64,000 nt of DNA from contig JBGSYJ010000285.1 of NCBI GenBank assembly GCA_041750915.1, positions 1-64,000 on the forward strand, given 5' to 3'. The position numbers were made by a program, and so were the translations under genes. Below the pieces are notes generated by a model. That model saw only the letters and a program-made list of their open reading frames with translations. It was not told where the DNA came from and made no database searches. The first letter of the stretch is position 1; each line of letters opens with the position of its first letter. Below, piece after piece: positions 1-8,999 of the stretch. This stretch comes from JBGSYJ01 sp041750915. Lineage in GTDB: Bacteria; Acidobacteriota; Thermoanaerobaculia; Gp7-AA8.

Positions 1-67
1 AAAGGACCCCCTCCCAGATCCCTCGCTCGACGCTCGGGATGACACTCGCGCGATTAATTCACAGATT

Positions 68-139
68 CTGAGCGCAGCGAAGGATCCCCCGAAACCTCGC
101 GATACAGCCAGTAGTAGGGGGATCCTTCGCTGCGCTCAG
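68..139. repeat. Palindromic element, family B copy 1
   Basis: Two perfect 23-bp arms (68-90 and 117-139) surround a 26-nt loop that contains CAGCCAGTAGT. The same arms and loop core recur at 52313-52401. The element lies upstream of the MgtE gene. Positions 1-44 end in GCTCGGGATGACA and look like the right tip of a further palindromic element cut by the window start. Apart from these repeats I see no gene in 1-251. Confidence 0.85.
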
Positions 140-251
140 GATGACACTTGCTCCTGCGCAGGCCTTTAGTTGACGCCATTGGGGCAGGTCCTTCCCACTC
201 TCCTGACTTATCCCTTGCTAACTGCGTGGCTTTTCATTACGTTCGGTCTCC

Positions 252-1631
252 ATGACCCGCCCTGCATCCACGTCGGCTTCGACCGCCGCCCGTTCCTACC
301 AGCAGGTCATGACCAAGCTGCTGCGCCATAACGCGCTGTTTCAGCTGCGGAAGATCATCGACAAGACGCTGGCGGCCGATATCGCACCGGTGATTCCGAT
401 GCTGATGATCGAGGACCGCCGGAAGATATTCGCGCTGCTGATCGAGGCCGGGAAGGCCGCGCGCGTCATTCTCGAGCTCGAGCACGATCAGGTGATCGAA
501 ACCCTGAGAGATCTGGACGATGCGACAGTTGCATCGATCTGCAACTCATCCGCCCCGGACGATGCCGCCGATCTGCTCGATCTCCTCGACGAGGAACGAC
601 GGCCGGTGATCCTGGCGAGGATGGATCCCTCCCGCGGGGCCAAGCTCGAGTCTCTGATGGTGCAGGAAAAAGAGACCGCGGGCTCGCTGATGACGACCGA
701 GTTTCTCGCACTCGATGAGAACCTCACCGTCGCCGCCGCCATCGAGGCCATCCGTCACTACCCCCGCAAGGATTCGTTCTTCTACGTCTACACCGTCGAC
801 TCCGACGGCCGCCTTCTGGGCGTGCTGTCACTCAGGCATCTGATCCTGGCGGAACCGGACGCGAAGCTCAGCTCCATCATGGTGCAGCACGTCGTCCGGA
901 CGAGCGTCGATGACTCGCAGGAAGAGGTCGCGCAGGTCGTGGCGAAGTACGACCTCCTCTCGGTGCCCGTGGTCGACATGCAGAACCTTCTCGTGGGAGT
1001 CGTGACGGTCGACGACGTCATCGACGTCATCCAGGAAGAGGCCGAAGAGGACCTGCTCCATCTCGCGGGCGTCGATGTCACCGAGCGTTTGTCGACTCCC
1101 ATGGGCAAGACCTTCAAAGCGCGATTTCCCTGGCTTGTGGTCAACCTCGCGACGGCATTCGTAGCGGCGAGTGTGATCCGGTACTTCGAAGGCACAATCG
1201 CGAAGTGGGCGGTGCTGGCGGCCTTCATGCCGGTGGTCGTCGGAATCGCCGGGAATGCCGGGACGCAGACGCTCACGGTGTTCGTCAGGGCGCTCGCCTT
1301 CGGCGAAGTCGACTGGGCGACACGAGGAAAGCCGATTCTCAAGGAGTTGCTCGTCGGGCTCGCCAACGGCCTCGGGATGGGACTTCTGACGGCCGCGATC
1401 GTGGGGCTCTGGACGGGCGATTTCAGGCTGGCGCTGATCCTCTTCGGCGCGATGACCTTCACTTTGATCGTTGCTGGAGTTGCCGGAGGGTTCACTCCTC
1501 TAATCCTCAAGAGGTTCGGATTCGACCCGGCCGTGTCGTCCTCGATTTTCGTGACGGCGCTGACGGACGTTGCTGGCTTCTTTGCCTTCCTGGGACTGGC
1601 GACCCTGGCGCTCCGTTACTGGCGTTTCTGA
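252..1631 (+). CDS. mgtE: Magnesium transporter MgtE
   Basis: A 459-residue protein with full MgtE architecture. An N-terminal helical MgtE_N domain (about 30-135) is followed by paired CBS domains (about 140-270) that in this family sense cytosolic Mg2+. Then come five membrane helices (about 290-459). The pore signature GNAGTQTLTV is present near residue 335, and the last helices carry TALTDVAGF, typical of the family. It should act in the inner membrane as a gated Mg2+ channel. The length is normal. The ATG has no clear Shine-Dalgarno sequence. It appears monocistronic, with a palindromic element upstream. The family call is very secure. Confidence 0.95.
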   Translation: MTRPASTSASTAARSYQQVMTKLLRHNALFQLRKIIDKTLAADIAPVIPMLMIEDRRKIFALLIEAGKAARVILELEHDQVIETLRDLDDATVASICNSSAPDDAADLLDLLDEERRPVILARMDPSRGAKLESLMVQEKETAGSLMTTEFLALDENLTVAAAIEAIRHYPRKDSFFYVYTVDSDGRLLGVLSLRHLILAEPDAKLSSIMVQHVVRTSVDDSQEEVAQVVAKYDLLSVPVVDMQNLLVGVVTVDDVIDVIQEEAEEDLLHLAGVDVTERLSTPMGKTFKARFPWLVVNLATAFVAASVIRYFEGTIAKWAVLAAFMPVVVGIAGNAGTQTLTVFVRALAFGEVDWATRGKPILKELLVGLANGLGMGLLTAAIVGLWTGDFRLALILFGAMTFTLIVAGVAGGFTPLILKRFGFDPAVSSSIFVTALTDVAGFFAFLGLATLALRYWRF

Positions 1632-1817
1632 CGATTGTCAACCCTCTTTCCGCTATCGAAGACAGATTGTTGGAGTTTCGCGGGGAAATCGGAGACGCCG
1701 ACCGTGCAAATTCCGTGTGAAGTGCTTAAACACAAGAAAAATAATCAGTTAGCAGCTTCGCCCAGCGAGTTGTGCATTTCGCTCTCTCTTCGGCGGGTAC
1801 GCCATTTCTGGAGTTTT

Positions 1818-2456
1818 TCACAGTGATTTCCGCGAGCTTTTCCACAGATCCTGTGTAAAGCGAAATTTCCCCTCCCGAACCACCCGAGGACTGCCGGAGG
1901 TAAAGTCCGCGACCGTCGACGCTTCACCCTGGAGAGGCCCGATGTCGAGAATCGCTGCGACCGATTTCCTCGTCGCAGAGTCGAGGCCCTCCATACTCTG
2001 GAGTGGTGGACTTCCACTCAGGTTCACGCTCGTTGAGGCGAGCGGCCCGGCAAGCGTAATCAGATCCCTCAGCCACGGAATGTCGGGGATCCGGACGGCG
2101 AGCGTGGCGGAGCCTGCGCTCGCGGGCACGGGTGTGTGCAGCGGCAGGATCGCTGTGAGTGGGGCCGGCCAGATGGTGGCAAGGAACGATTCGGTCAGCG
2201 GCGGCAACTCGACTCCAAGCACGGAGAGTTGTTCGAGGTTCGCGGAAAGGACGATGAGCGGTTTTCTTTTTTCGCGCGCTTTCAACTCGAACACAGCTTC
2301 GACGGCATCTCGTTTCAGTGCACTGCAGTGGAGTCCATAGATCGTATCGGTCGGGAGGATCACGATCCCGCCTTCACGAATCGCCGAGGCGAGTCTGTCG
2401 ATCACATCCTCTGAGACTTCACCGGGGCGCGCTTTGTAGATGGACGGTTCAGACAT
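1818..2456 (-). CDS. tsaC: TsaC/Sua5/YrdC-type threonylcarbamoyl-AMP synthase
   Basis: A 212-residue YrdC-domain protein. The nucleotide-binding signature ILPTDTIYGLHC lies near residues 34-45 and is followed by the conserved KAREKRKPLIVL segment. In this family the enzyme makes threonylcarbamoyl-AMP from threonine, bicarbonate and ATP, the first step of tRNA t6A37 synthesis. The C-terminal Sua5 domain is absent, so it is the short TsaC type. The start lies one base after the stop of the ThiF/MoeB-like gene, so the two should be co-transcribed. A YciO-like paralogue of unknown role is an alternative that cannot be excluded from sequence alone. Confidence 0.88.
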   Translation of the reverse strand: MSEPSIYKARPGEVSEDVIDRLASAIREGGIVILPTDTIYGLHCSALKRDAVEAVFELKAREKRKPLIVLSANLEQLSVLGVELPPLTESFLATIWPAPLTAILPLHTPVPASAGSATLAVRIPDIPWLRDLITLAGPLASTSVNLSGSPPLQSMEGLDSATRKSVAAILDIGPLQGEASTVADFTSGSPRVVREGKFRFTQDLWKSSRKSL

Positions 2457-2457
2457 G

Positions 2458-3492
2458 TCAGTCCCCGAGGTAACGCGAGAGGAGTGTTCTCGCCTCCAGT
2501 GTGTCGGTGGTTCCCTCGACGATGACCCGTCCGTCAGCGAAGAGTGTCAGCTTTCCTTCGGGGATCCTGATGGTGATCGATTCTTCGTGAGCCTCGAGAT
2601 CGAATCGCTGCGCCAGCCGCGTCGCGATGCTCGCGATATCGGCCGCCGCGCCCGTTGCAATCTGCACCGAGTTCCGTCCGCACAGAGTCACCATCTCTTC
2701 CGAATGATCTGCGAGTGACGGCATCTCGCGAAGATCGCATGACGGACAGCCGGCGACGGGCTGCGTCTCTCTGAAGCGCCGCTCTCCCGGGCCTCCACCA
2801 CTCCAGAGGTCGAACGTCGCGACGCCACGATCGACCTCTCCGGCAACGACCCATTTGAGGGCTGCCGCGACCTGAAGACCGGCGACGACCGAAGGCAGGG
2901 GAGTGATGATGCCGGCGACGTCACAACTTTCGTTGCTTCCAAGCGGCGGAAGAAATTCCATGAAGCAACGCAGACACGGGGTCACGCCGGGGACGATCGT
3001 CGCGGTCATGCCCCTGCTTCCAACGGCAGCGCCGTAAATCCAGGGAGTGCCGAGCTCGATCGCCGCATCGTTGATCAGGAATCGTGTACGGAAATTGTCG
3101 GTGCCGTCGAGGATGAGCTCGACGCCGTCGAGCAGAGTGAGGGCGTTGGCCGGATTGAGGTCCCGTACGACGGCTTCGCAGCGCAAAGACGAATCGATGC
3201 GTTCGAGATGGCGCTTCGCTGCGGAAGCCTTCGGCCGGGAACGTCCGGCATCGTCTTCGTCGAACAGAGCCTGCCGCTGAAGGTTCGACAGGTCGACGTA
3301 GTCGCGATCGATGATCCGAAGCAGTCCGCCGGAGCCTCGTCCGACTCCCGCGCGGGCGAGGAGCTCGGCGATCCTGCTGCCGAGCGCGCCACAGCCCACG
3401 ATGGCGATGCGTGCGTTCTCGAGCGCCTTCTGCCCGTCATCGCCGATCGGCGGGAAAAGCCGGTGGCGGGAATGGCGATCGTCGGAGGACAT
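2458..3492 (-). CDS. ThiF/MoeB-family E1-like adenylyltransferase
   Basis: A 344-residue E1-like protein. The nucleotide-binding loop IVGCGALGSRIAELLARAG is at about 33-51 and the DRDYVDLSNLQRQ segment near 81-93. ILDGTDNFRTRFLIND (about 130-145) is the adenylate-site region. Zinc-type CxxC pairs occur in TPCLRCF and AGCPSCD, and a candidate catalytic cysteine in NESCDVAG. Family members adenylate the C-terminal glycine of a ubiquitin-like sulfur carrier (ThiS or MoaD) for thiamin or molybdopterin synthesis. No carrier gene lies nearby, so the partner is unknown and thiF versus moeB cannot be decided. It leads a two-gene unit with the TsaC-like gene. No Shine-Dalgarno sequence precedes the ATG; TATTCT sits 7 nt upstream. 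Confidence 0.9.
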   Translation of the reverse strand: MSSDDRHSRHRLFPPIGDDGQKALENARIAIVGCGALGSRIAELLARAGVGRGSGGLLRIIDRDYVDLSNLQRQALFDEDDAGRSRPKASAAKRHLERIDSSLRCEAVVRDLNPANALTLLDGVELILDGTDNFRTRFLINDAAIELGTPWIYGAAVGSRGMTATIVPGVTPCLRCFMEFLPPLGSNESCDVAGIITPLPSVVAGLQVAAALKWVVAGEVDRGVATFDLWSGGGPGERRFRETQPVAGCPSCDLREMPSLADHSEEMVTLCGRNSVQIATGAAADIASIATRLAQRFDLEAHEESITIRIPEGKLTLFADGRVIVEGTTDTLEARTLLSRYLGD

Positions 3493-3499
3493 CGAGTGA

Positions 3500-3505
3500 A
3501 GAATA
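3500..3505 (-). promoter_or_regulatory. Candidate -10 box for a leaderless thiF-like transcript
   Basis: TATTCT on the minus strand ends 7 nt before the ATG at 3492, which would place transcription start at about the start codon. There is no Shine-Dalgarno sequence and no convincing -35 hexamer. Confidence 0.45.
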
Positions 3506-3539
3506 CCGCAGGGGAGTTCTCGCGGGCATCTTCGGGGCT

Positions 3540-3710
3540 TGTCATCCCGAGCTTGGTTGTGAGGGCGGGAGGGGCGAGGGAACTCCGGCGGTAGTACATC
3601 GTTAATTCGTCGGGGGTAGAGTCGACGTATGGGCTCTCCTCGAGGTAACTATGTACCATCGCGCGAGGTCCCTCGCCCCTCCCGCCCTCACAACCAAGCT
3701 CGGGATGACA
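3540..3710. repeat. Large palindromic element, family A copy 1
   Basis: Perfect 42-bp inverted arms occupy 3540-3581 and 3669-3710. They begin TGTCATCCCGAGC and contain GGGAGGGGCGAGGGA. Inside lie imperfect inner arms (GTAGTACAT and ATGTACCATC) around a variable loop of about 50 nt. Related copies are at 16254-16419, 28499-28670 and 38150-38319. No ORF with credible coding signals lies inside. It sits between the divergent start of the thiF-like gene and the end of dodecin. Confidence 0.92.
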
Positions 3711-3746
3711 TTTCGCTTCACTGCGCCACGAGACTTCCGGGATGGA

Positions 3747-3953
3747 TCAGTCCTCGAGGATGAACGTCACCAGCAGGTTCACCTGGTACGCGGTGATCTT
3801 TCCTTCTTTGACTTCGCAGCGCTGTTCCTTCACCCACGCGGACGTGACGTTTCTCAGCGTTTTGTTTGCGCGAGTGACGCCGAGCTCGACGGCATCCTCG
3901 AAGCTCTTCTCTGATCGGGCTGATATTTCGGTAACTCTTCCTACGCTTTCCAT
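3747..3953 (-). CDS. Dodecin family flavin-binding protein
   Basis: A 68-residue protein matching dodecin in length and sequence: MESVGRVTEISARSEKSFED, then a central NVTSAWVKEQRCEVKEGKI segment and a final strand AYQVNLLVTFILED. Dodecins form hollow dodecamers that store or sequester flavins. The central tryptophan (SAW) corresponds to the flavin-stacking position known in the family. I chose the start at 3953 because AAAGGAGAAACG places a strong Shine-Dalgarno sequence just before this ATG, and longer in-frame versions add unrelated sequence. It has its own transcription unit. Confidence 0.93.
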   Translation of the reverse strand: MESVGRVTEISARSEKSFEDAVELGVTRANKTLRNVTSAWVKEQRCEVKEGKITAYQVNLLVTFILED

Positions 3954-4285
3954 CGTTTCTCCTTTTCGTGAAAACGGACTGAAGAAACGTCCAGCAAGAC
4001 CCGCGCCGAGGTCGATCGGGTCGTGAGACGGTACACTGGTGCGCATGAAGCGATACTCCAGAGCGAGGGCTGCGCTGCTCGTGGCAGCGATCAACTTCCG
4101 CACCCCCGAGCCACTCGATCTTCTCCGCTTTCTACGGCTTCCGGCGATTCATTTCGTGCTGCGGCGGCAATCGGTGGGTCGCCAGGCAGCTCACTCCTGT
4201 CGGGAAAGGTGCCACCCTGCGAAGCGATCGTGGGTCCGCACCGGCCGCGATCGTGCGCAGCGCTGAGTGCAGGCCGCCTGTCGGA
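3954..4285. other. Intergenic region with no supported gene
   Basis: This stretch separates divergent dodecin and the DUF3052-like gene and must hold the dodecin promoter. Short ORFs on both strands lack a Shine-Dalgarno sequence, a recognisable domain or consistent codon use, so none is called. No repeat-family member is present. Confidence 0.5.
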
Positions 4286-4291
4286 TAGAAT
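4286..4291 (+). promoter_or_regulatory. Candidate -10 box for a leaderless DUF3052-like gene
   Basis: TAGAAT is followed by 6 nt and then the ATG at 4298. No Shine-Dalgarno sequence is present. The spacing matches other genes in this window. Confidence 0.45.
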
Positions 4292-4297
4292 CCTCAC

Positions 4298-4909
4298 ATG
4301 GGATCCGAAACGCAATGCGAAGTCCGATATCGGGGTGCGAGCTGCGAGGGAAAAGCGCTTCTCGAAACGAACGAGCTGCTGTTCAGGGGAAAGCCCGTGC
4401 GGCTGAAGATCCCGTTTGACGAGATCGACGAGATTTCGGCCGAAGAAGGTGTGCTCCATCTCTCATGGAAAGATGAACAAGTAGAGCTTGTGCTGGGCAA
4501 ACTCGCAGCGAAATGGGTGATGAAGATCACGAATCCCCGAACCCTGGTCGACAAGCTCGGGGTGAAATCCGGGATGCGGGTTTCCGTGATCCGACTCCGG
4601 GACGAAACGTTGCGGATGATGCTCGAGTCCCGGGACGTCGAGATCCACGAAGGTCGCGGAGCAAAAGACAGCGACATCGTATTCGTCGGCGCGGAGTCGC
4701 GGGAGGAGCTTTCGGACTTTCAGGCGATTCGTGACCTGTTGAAACCGAAAGGCGCGATCTGGGTGGTCCGACCGAAGGGGACGGCTTCCATTTCGGACGC
4801 AGACGTAAGGGCCGCAGCGAAACTGGCGGGCCTTGTCGACGTGAAAGTGGCAGCTTACTCCGAGCGGCTGACCGCGGAAAAGCTCGTGATCCGTCGCGAA
4901 GGGCGATGA
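4298..4909 (+). CDS. DUF3052-like protein of unknown function
   Basis: A 203-residue soluble protein with two parts. Residues 1-65 form a small beta-rich region (LKIPFDEIDEISAEEGVLHL). Residues 70-203 contain KWVMKITNPRTLVDKLGVK and GAIWVVRPKGT, ending in AGLVDVKVAAYSERLTAEKL. The second half resembles DUF3052, with a Rossmann-like alternation of strands and helices but without a clear methyltransferase motif. No catalytic role can be assigned. It is convergent with the MgtC-like gene, whose end lies 22 nt downstream. The ATG has no Shine-Dalgarno sequence and appears to be read from a leaderless message. Confidence 0.72.
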   Translation: MGSETQCEVRYRGASCEGKALLETNELLFRGKPVRLKIPFDEIDEISAEEGVLHLSWKDEQVELVLGKLAAKWVMKITNPRTLVDKLGVKSGMRVSVIRLRDETLRMMLESRDVEIHEGRGAKDSDIVFVGAESREELSDFQAIRDLLKPKGAIWVVRPKGTASISDADVRAAAKLAGLVDVKVAAYSERLTAEKLVIRREGR

Positions 4910-4931
4910 GCTTCGCGCGCCGGTAACGCCG

Positions 4932-6179
4932 TCATTCGATCGCCGGGTAGAAGGCGACGAGCAGTACGCCGCAAAGCGCCGCGAATGCAAAGGGTGGAAG
5001 GGTGCGGATCAGCAGTGCCCGGCCACCCACCGTTGCAATGACCAGAGCCTTGAACGCGAGATTCGAGACCGTCGCAATCACGATCATGCGCCATGCCTGA
5101 TCGACGGCGATCATGCCGTCGCGGGTGAGCTGCGACGCAGACAGGGTCAGCGCGTCGACGTCGGTCAGACCTGACATCGCTGATACGACGTAGAGTCCCC
5201 GATTCCCGAAGTACACTCGCGCCGCCGCAACGGCGACGAGAACCACGGCGTAAAGCGCGGCAAAGATCAGAGCCGGTTTCAGCTCAGTCGGGTTGTCCTG
5301 AGGCGGCATCGATGAATCTTCCCGGCGGCCTGCGAGCCAGAGTCCTGCGCAGGAGATCAGGTGTGCTGCGAAGAGGATCGCGAGGGGAATGGCCATCGCC
5401 CGTGCAGCAGCCGGGGCAACGACCGCCACCTCGGTGGAGACGCGCACGATCACGACGGTCGACGCGATCATGATCACGATCGCCGCCGCTCTCACCTGAC
5501 CCTCCGCGCGCGCAGCGCGTCTCGCATAGCTGAACGTCGTGGCCGTGCTGGAGATCATGCCCCCGAGAATTCCGCCGAGCACCGTGCCTGCTTTGTCTCC
5601 CCAGAATCGGAAGATGATGTAGCCGCCCAGGCTCAGCCCGACGATCAACACCACCATCAGCCAGATCTCGCGCAGGTTGAGCACGTCGAACGGTCCGAAA
5701 TTCGCGTCTGGGAGGACCGGCAGAATGACCAGCGAGATGAGAGCGAACTGCATGATCGCGCGGACGTCTCCCTCGCCGAGAGTCGCGACGATCTTGCGTA
5801 AACGCGTCTTCGCCTGCAGAAGCACGGCAACCCCGCCGCCCACAGCGACGGCAACCGCTGTGGGGCCGACCACGATGAAACATCCGACGACGAACATGAG
5901 AAGCAGCGCGACTTCAGTGGTCAGGCCGGGATCATCCGCGCGCAACGAGGTCGCGATATGTCCTGCGACGACAAGCAGCCCCATCACGATGAAGCCAGCG
6001 GCGACGAACCAGACGCTCAGCGGCCCGACGAGCAGCGCGCAGAGCGTTCCCAGCACTGTTGCGAGTGGGAAGGTGCGCACGCCGGCGAGGGGAGAGTCCA
6101 CACTCTCGCGCTGCAGCCCGACGAGCAGTCCGAGCCCCAGGGCGATGCCGAGGTCCGTGAAGATCGTGGCCAGTTCCAT
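4932..6179 (-). CDS. MgtC/SapB-family membrane protein with DUF4010 domain
   Basis: A 415-residue polytopic membrane protein. The first about 140 residues are the MgtC/SapB-like domain, with the N-terminal signature LGLGLLVGLQRE and four helices. The rest is DUF4010, with about seven more hydrophobic helices and the motif GGMISSTATTFSYARRA near the middle, followed by SAMSGLTDVDALTLS. MgtC proteins are linked to Mg2+ stress and ATP-synthase modulation, but the role of MgtC-DUF4010 fusions is not established. A second, unlinked Mg-related gene (mgtE) lies 3 kb away. No operon partner is evident. Confidence 0.88.
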   Translation of the reverse strand: MELATIFTDLGIALGLGLLVGLQRESVDSPLAGVRTFPLATVLGTLCALLVGPLSVWFVAAGFIVMGLLVVAGHIATSLRADDPGLTTEVALLLMFVVGCFIVVGPTAVAVAVGGGVAVLLQAKTRLRKIVATLGEGDVRAIMQFALISLVILPVLPDANFGPFDVLNLREIWLMVVLIVGLSLGGYIIFRFWGDKAGTVLGGILGGMISSTATTFSYARRAARAEGQVRAAAIVIMIASTVVIVRVSTEVAVVAPAAARAMAIPLAILFAAHLISCAGLWLAGRREDSSMPPQDNPTELKPALIFAALYAVVLVAVAAARVYFGNRGLYVVSAMSGLTDVDALTLSASQLTRDGMIAVDQAWRMIVIATVSNLAFKALVIATVGGRALLIRTLPPFAFAALCGVLLVAFYPAIE

Positions 6180-6236
6180 CTGGCCGCATGCTCGCAGAAG
6201 CCGAGCCCGGCAGCAAGCAGGACTCCCTCTCCGGAC

Positions 6237-7562
6237 TCACCGGCATCGGGCTTCGAATCCGAGGATGACGGGATCTTCGAGCTTCTCGGCGGGGAGGAGC
6301 TGATTGTTCGCGTCGACGGCGCCCCAATAGCCGTTTGCGATGTAGGCGAAACGGGAGCCTGCAACGACCCCGAGCGTCGGCTCTTTGTGTTGAGGATGGT
6401 TCAGGTCGATGACCTCGACGCCGTGAACTCGGTTCTGATCGAGCTCGAGACGAATCAAACGATTCGGATTGATTCCGTTCTGAACCGCAAGGAGATTGTT
6501 GCCGCAGCGATAGATCCCATCGATGCCGGCAAGAGATGAATCCTGCGGCGATTCCAGGTGTACGACTCTTTTTGTACCGATGTCGACACGGTAGATACCC
6601 GTCGAGTAGTCGGCGACGAAAATGCTTCTACCGTCACGAGAAAGATCGATCCCCTGGAGCGATTGAAACTGCTCGTCACGGATAAAGAGCTCCAGGCGGT
6701 CAGTCGAAGTGGAGATGCGGTAAACCTCGGGTTGCGTGCTGTCAGTCACGTAGACGGTTCCGTCTGGTGACAATGTGAGGTCGCCGAACCAGTGTTCGGA
6801 CTTGTTTGCACCCTCAGGATCAATGGAGTACCTGTTCAGTAGCCGACCCGAATCGAGATCGAATTTGAATACCGCCGCGCCGCCGCGATCCGAAGTCTCG
6901 AATCCCACCATTTGAGGTGCTGCCGAAGACGCGACCCATAGAATTCTTCTGGCCGAGTCTGCGCGCATTCCCATCGCGGCAAGCAGGCCGGACGTGGGGC
7001 CCGCGAATTCACTCGACTCTCCTTCGGGCGTTACGCGAAAAATCCTTCTCTCTCGAACGCTGCTGACCAGAAAAACGCCGTTCTTCTCATCGAAAGCCAG
7101 CCCCTCTGGTATGAGCCCCTTGCCTTCGAATCCGAAGAACGGAGAGCTGGTGGTTACCACTGACTCACGGCTGAGCGAAAGCCTTCGCACGACATCCTGA
7201 AATCGCGGATCCCCTGCGAGCGGCCCAAACGTCTCTTCGCCTTCGACGTTCAGATAGAGGTCCAGCTCCGCGAGTCGTTCGAGCGCTGCGAGCGCTTCGT
7301 CGTGATTGCCCGAGAGCGTTTCCATTGCGGCCAGGTTGAACAGGAGCGAGGGATGAGTGGGCGCAACGCGCAGCGCGTCGCGGAAATGGTTGGCCGCAGC
7401 GGCGAAATCCTTCCTGCCGAACGCGTCGCGGCCGAGCTTCCGCGACTCTGCAAAATCGACCGAGGATTGCTGAGGTGCGGGCTGCGCGGATCTGCAGGCG
7501 AGCGGCAGAAGAACCAGGAGCGAACAGCACGAGACGAGAAGGGCCCTGTGCGCGAGTTTCAT
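6237..7562 (-). CDS. Lipoprotein with TPR segment and SMP-30/NHL-like beta-propeller
   Basis: A 441-residue exported lipoprotein. A signal peptide with lipobox LPLAC puts the lipidated Cys at position 23. Residues about 40-130 contain helical TPR-like pairs (KLGRDAFGRKDFAAAANHFR, THPSLLFNLAAMETLSGNHD). The remainder is a beta-propeller of SMP-30/NHL type with blades such as GLAFDEKNGVFLVSS, GDLTLSPDGTVYVTDS and QGIDLSRDGRSIFVADY. Such propellers hydrolyse lactones or simply bind ligands; no metal site can be assigned with confidence. I prefer the ATG at 7562 over a GTG at 7571 because it begins the signal peptide directly. Confidence 0.8.
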   Translation of the reverse strand: MKLAHRALLVSCCSLLVLLPLACRSAQPAPQQSSVDFAESRKLGRDAFGRKDFAAAANHFRDALRVAPTHPSLLFNLAAMETLSGNHDEALAALERLAELDLYLNVEGEETFGPLAGDPRFQDVVRRLSLSRESVVTTSSPFFGFEGKGLIPEGLAFDEKNGVFLVSSVRERRIFRVTPEGESSEFAGPTSGLLAAMGMRADSARRILWVASSAAPQMVGFETSDRGGAAVFKFDLDSGRLLNRYSIDPEGANKSEHWFGDLTLSPDGTVYVTDSTQPEVYRISTSTDRLELFIRDEQFQSLQGIDLSRDGRSIFVADYSTGIYRVDIGTKRVVHLESPQDSSLAGIDGIYRCGNNLLAVQNGINPNRLIRLELDQNRVHGVEVIDLNHPQHKEPTLGVVAGSRFAYIANGYWGAVDANNQLLPAEKLEDPVILGFEARCR

Positions 7563-7701
7563 GGCGCACACTGTGGCCCTGATTCGGCGCCGAGTCCAGC
7601 GGCTGGGAGGTGTCAGGGAACTCGAACCTTCAGATGTCGCAGCTCCGGTGTAAGGACGTTACCGTTCGTTCACCTGAAGCTCGACTATGGGTGAACGAGC
7701 C

Positions 7702-8445
7702 TCAACTCTTCAGGAAACGCGAGGTGCGGAGCCAGTCGGGATCTGGATAGTAGGCGAAGATCGGGCTGCCGCCCTTGACGTGATCGATGATCTTTTTCGA
7801 GACCTTCGCAGGAAGCGCCGGACATCCCCAGCTTCGGCCGAGACGTCCCATCGTCTTCGTGATCGAATCGTTCACGTAAGGCGCGCCATGCATGACGATC
7901 GCGCGGACCAGCGCCTGATCGTTGAACCCCTGTTCGAGCCCTCGGAGCCGCAGCGAGTAGCCGTTGCTTCCGAAGTAGGTTCCTGCAGTGACGAAAAGCC
8001 CGAGGCTCGTTGCCCGGCTGTCGATCTGATTTGAAAAGCGCGTGGTGAGATTGTCGCCGCTGTTCACGCCGTGAGCGACGAGCTCGCGATAGAGAAGCTT
8101 CTTCTGTGCGAGATCGAATACGAAGAGGCGGGGCTGGGTGGAGGGCAGCGAGTAATCGATGACGGTGAGAAGATCCATGCGCGTCACGAGACCTTCACGG
8201 GCGGCATTTTCTGTGGCCTTGAGCGCGAGCCGGAGTGCGTCAGCCGTGAGCCCGGGGGCCTGGCCGAGGAGCGTAGCCGCGATGTCCGCTGGCTGGTGCC
8301 GTTGCGAAAGGGTCGTGGGAGGTTCGATTGATTTTGCCTGGAGGGGCGGCGGGGCGGAGGATGGCAGAAGGAGAATGAACGCGGCAAGGGGAAGTGCGTG
8401 CCGGACTGCGCGAGCAGCCCGTTGGTGGATCGGCTTCGCCATCAT
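7702..8445 (-). CDS. L,D-transpeptidase-fold (YkuD_2-type) exported protein
   Basis: A 247-residue protein with an N-terminal signal or anchor (about 12-37). Its C-terminal catalytic domain ends in the signature RLGRSWGCPAL. His186 in IVMHGAPY and Cys208 in SWGCP are the expected active-site pair. This matches the murein L,D-transpeptidase catalytic family (YkuD_2 type), whose members act on peptidoglycan stem peptides or related substrates in the periplasm. Two adjacent ATG codons are preceded by GGAG, and TACAAT lies further upstream as a possible -10. It stands alone between two unrelated secreted proteins. Confidence 0.88.
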   Translation of the reverse strand: MMAKPIHQRAARAVRHALPLAAFILLLPSSAPPPLQAKSIEPPTTLSQRHQPADIAATLLGQAPGLTADALRLALKATENAAREGLVTRMDLLTVIDYSLPSTQPRLFVFDLAQKKLLYRELVAHGVNSGDNLTTRFSNQIDSRATSLGLFVTAGTYFGSNGYSLRLRGLEQGFNDQALVRAIVMHGAPYVNDSITKTMGRLGRSWGCPALPAKVSKKIIDHVKGGSPIFAYYPDPDWLRTSRFLKS

Positions 8446-8585
8446 CTGGATCTCCGTTCGCTTCGATTGTAGGCGGAGGACCGTTCCGCCTGATGTTCAG
8501 TTTAATACAGAAAGTGGTTATTTGAATTCCCGGAGGCTGATCGGCGGGACCTCATTTTCCAGACTCTTTCGCTGGCCACGGCGCC

Positions 8586-8999
8586 TCAATCTGCCGGATC
8601 GCATAGCTCCGTTGGCGACAGAAACAGGATGTTTTTGACCCGTTCCTTTCTGAACTCGAACGACAGAAGCCACTTCGTTTCTCTGCCCTTGTGACGACCC
8701 GCTGCACAGAGGATGACGAGTTCTTCGTCGCTCGAAAACTGCTGCGTCGTGAAGGTCACGCTTTCGAATTCGCGATCGAAGCCGGGGAGGATTGCGTCGT
8801 TCTTTCTCGCGATTACGATGTGTTCATCGTCGGTCACGTTGACGATGTATACACGCTCATCGGTGACCTTCCTGAGCTTTTTCGTATCGCGAGCCTCCAG
8901 CGCCGTCAGGAACTCGCGGACGGTTGCATCCTGCCGTTCGCCCCCGAGCAGCGGTGTTGCGAGCAGAACCATTGCGACGACGAGAACGTGCCTGTACAT
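8586..8999 (-). CDS. Small secreted protein of unknown function
   Basis: A 137-residue protein with a signal peptide (MYRHVLVVAMVLLATPLLGG) and a single compact alpha+beta domain. It contains ATVREFLTALEARDTKKLRK, a pattern like the start of SnoaL/NTF2-like or DUF4440 folds, and ends with paired strands (WLLSFEFRKERVKNILFLSP). One Cys lies in the body (LVILCAAG) and one near the C terminus. The start at 8999 is chosen because a GAGGAG Shine-Dalgarno sequence lies 8 nt upstream and the signal peptide starts there; the longer frame to 9056 adds 19 residues without export features. No specific function can be assigned. Confidence 0.72.
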   Translation of the reverse strand: MYRHVLVVAMVLLATPLLGGERQDATVREFLTALEARDTKKLRKVTDERVYIVNVTDDEHIVIARKNDAILPGFDREFESVTFTTQQFSSDEELVILCAAGRHKGRETKWLLSFEFRKERVKNILFLSPTELCDPAD

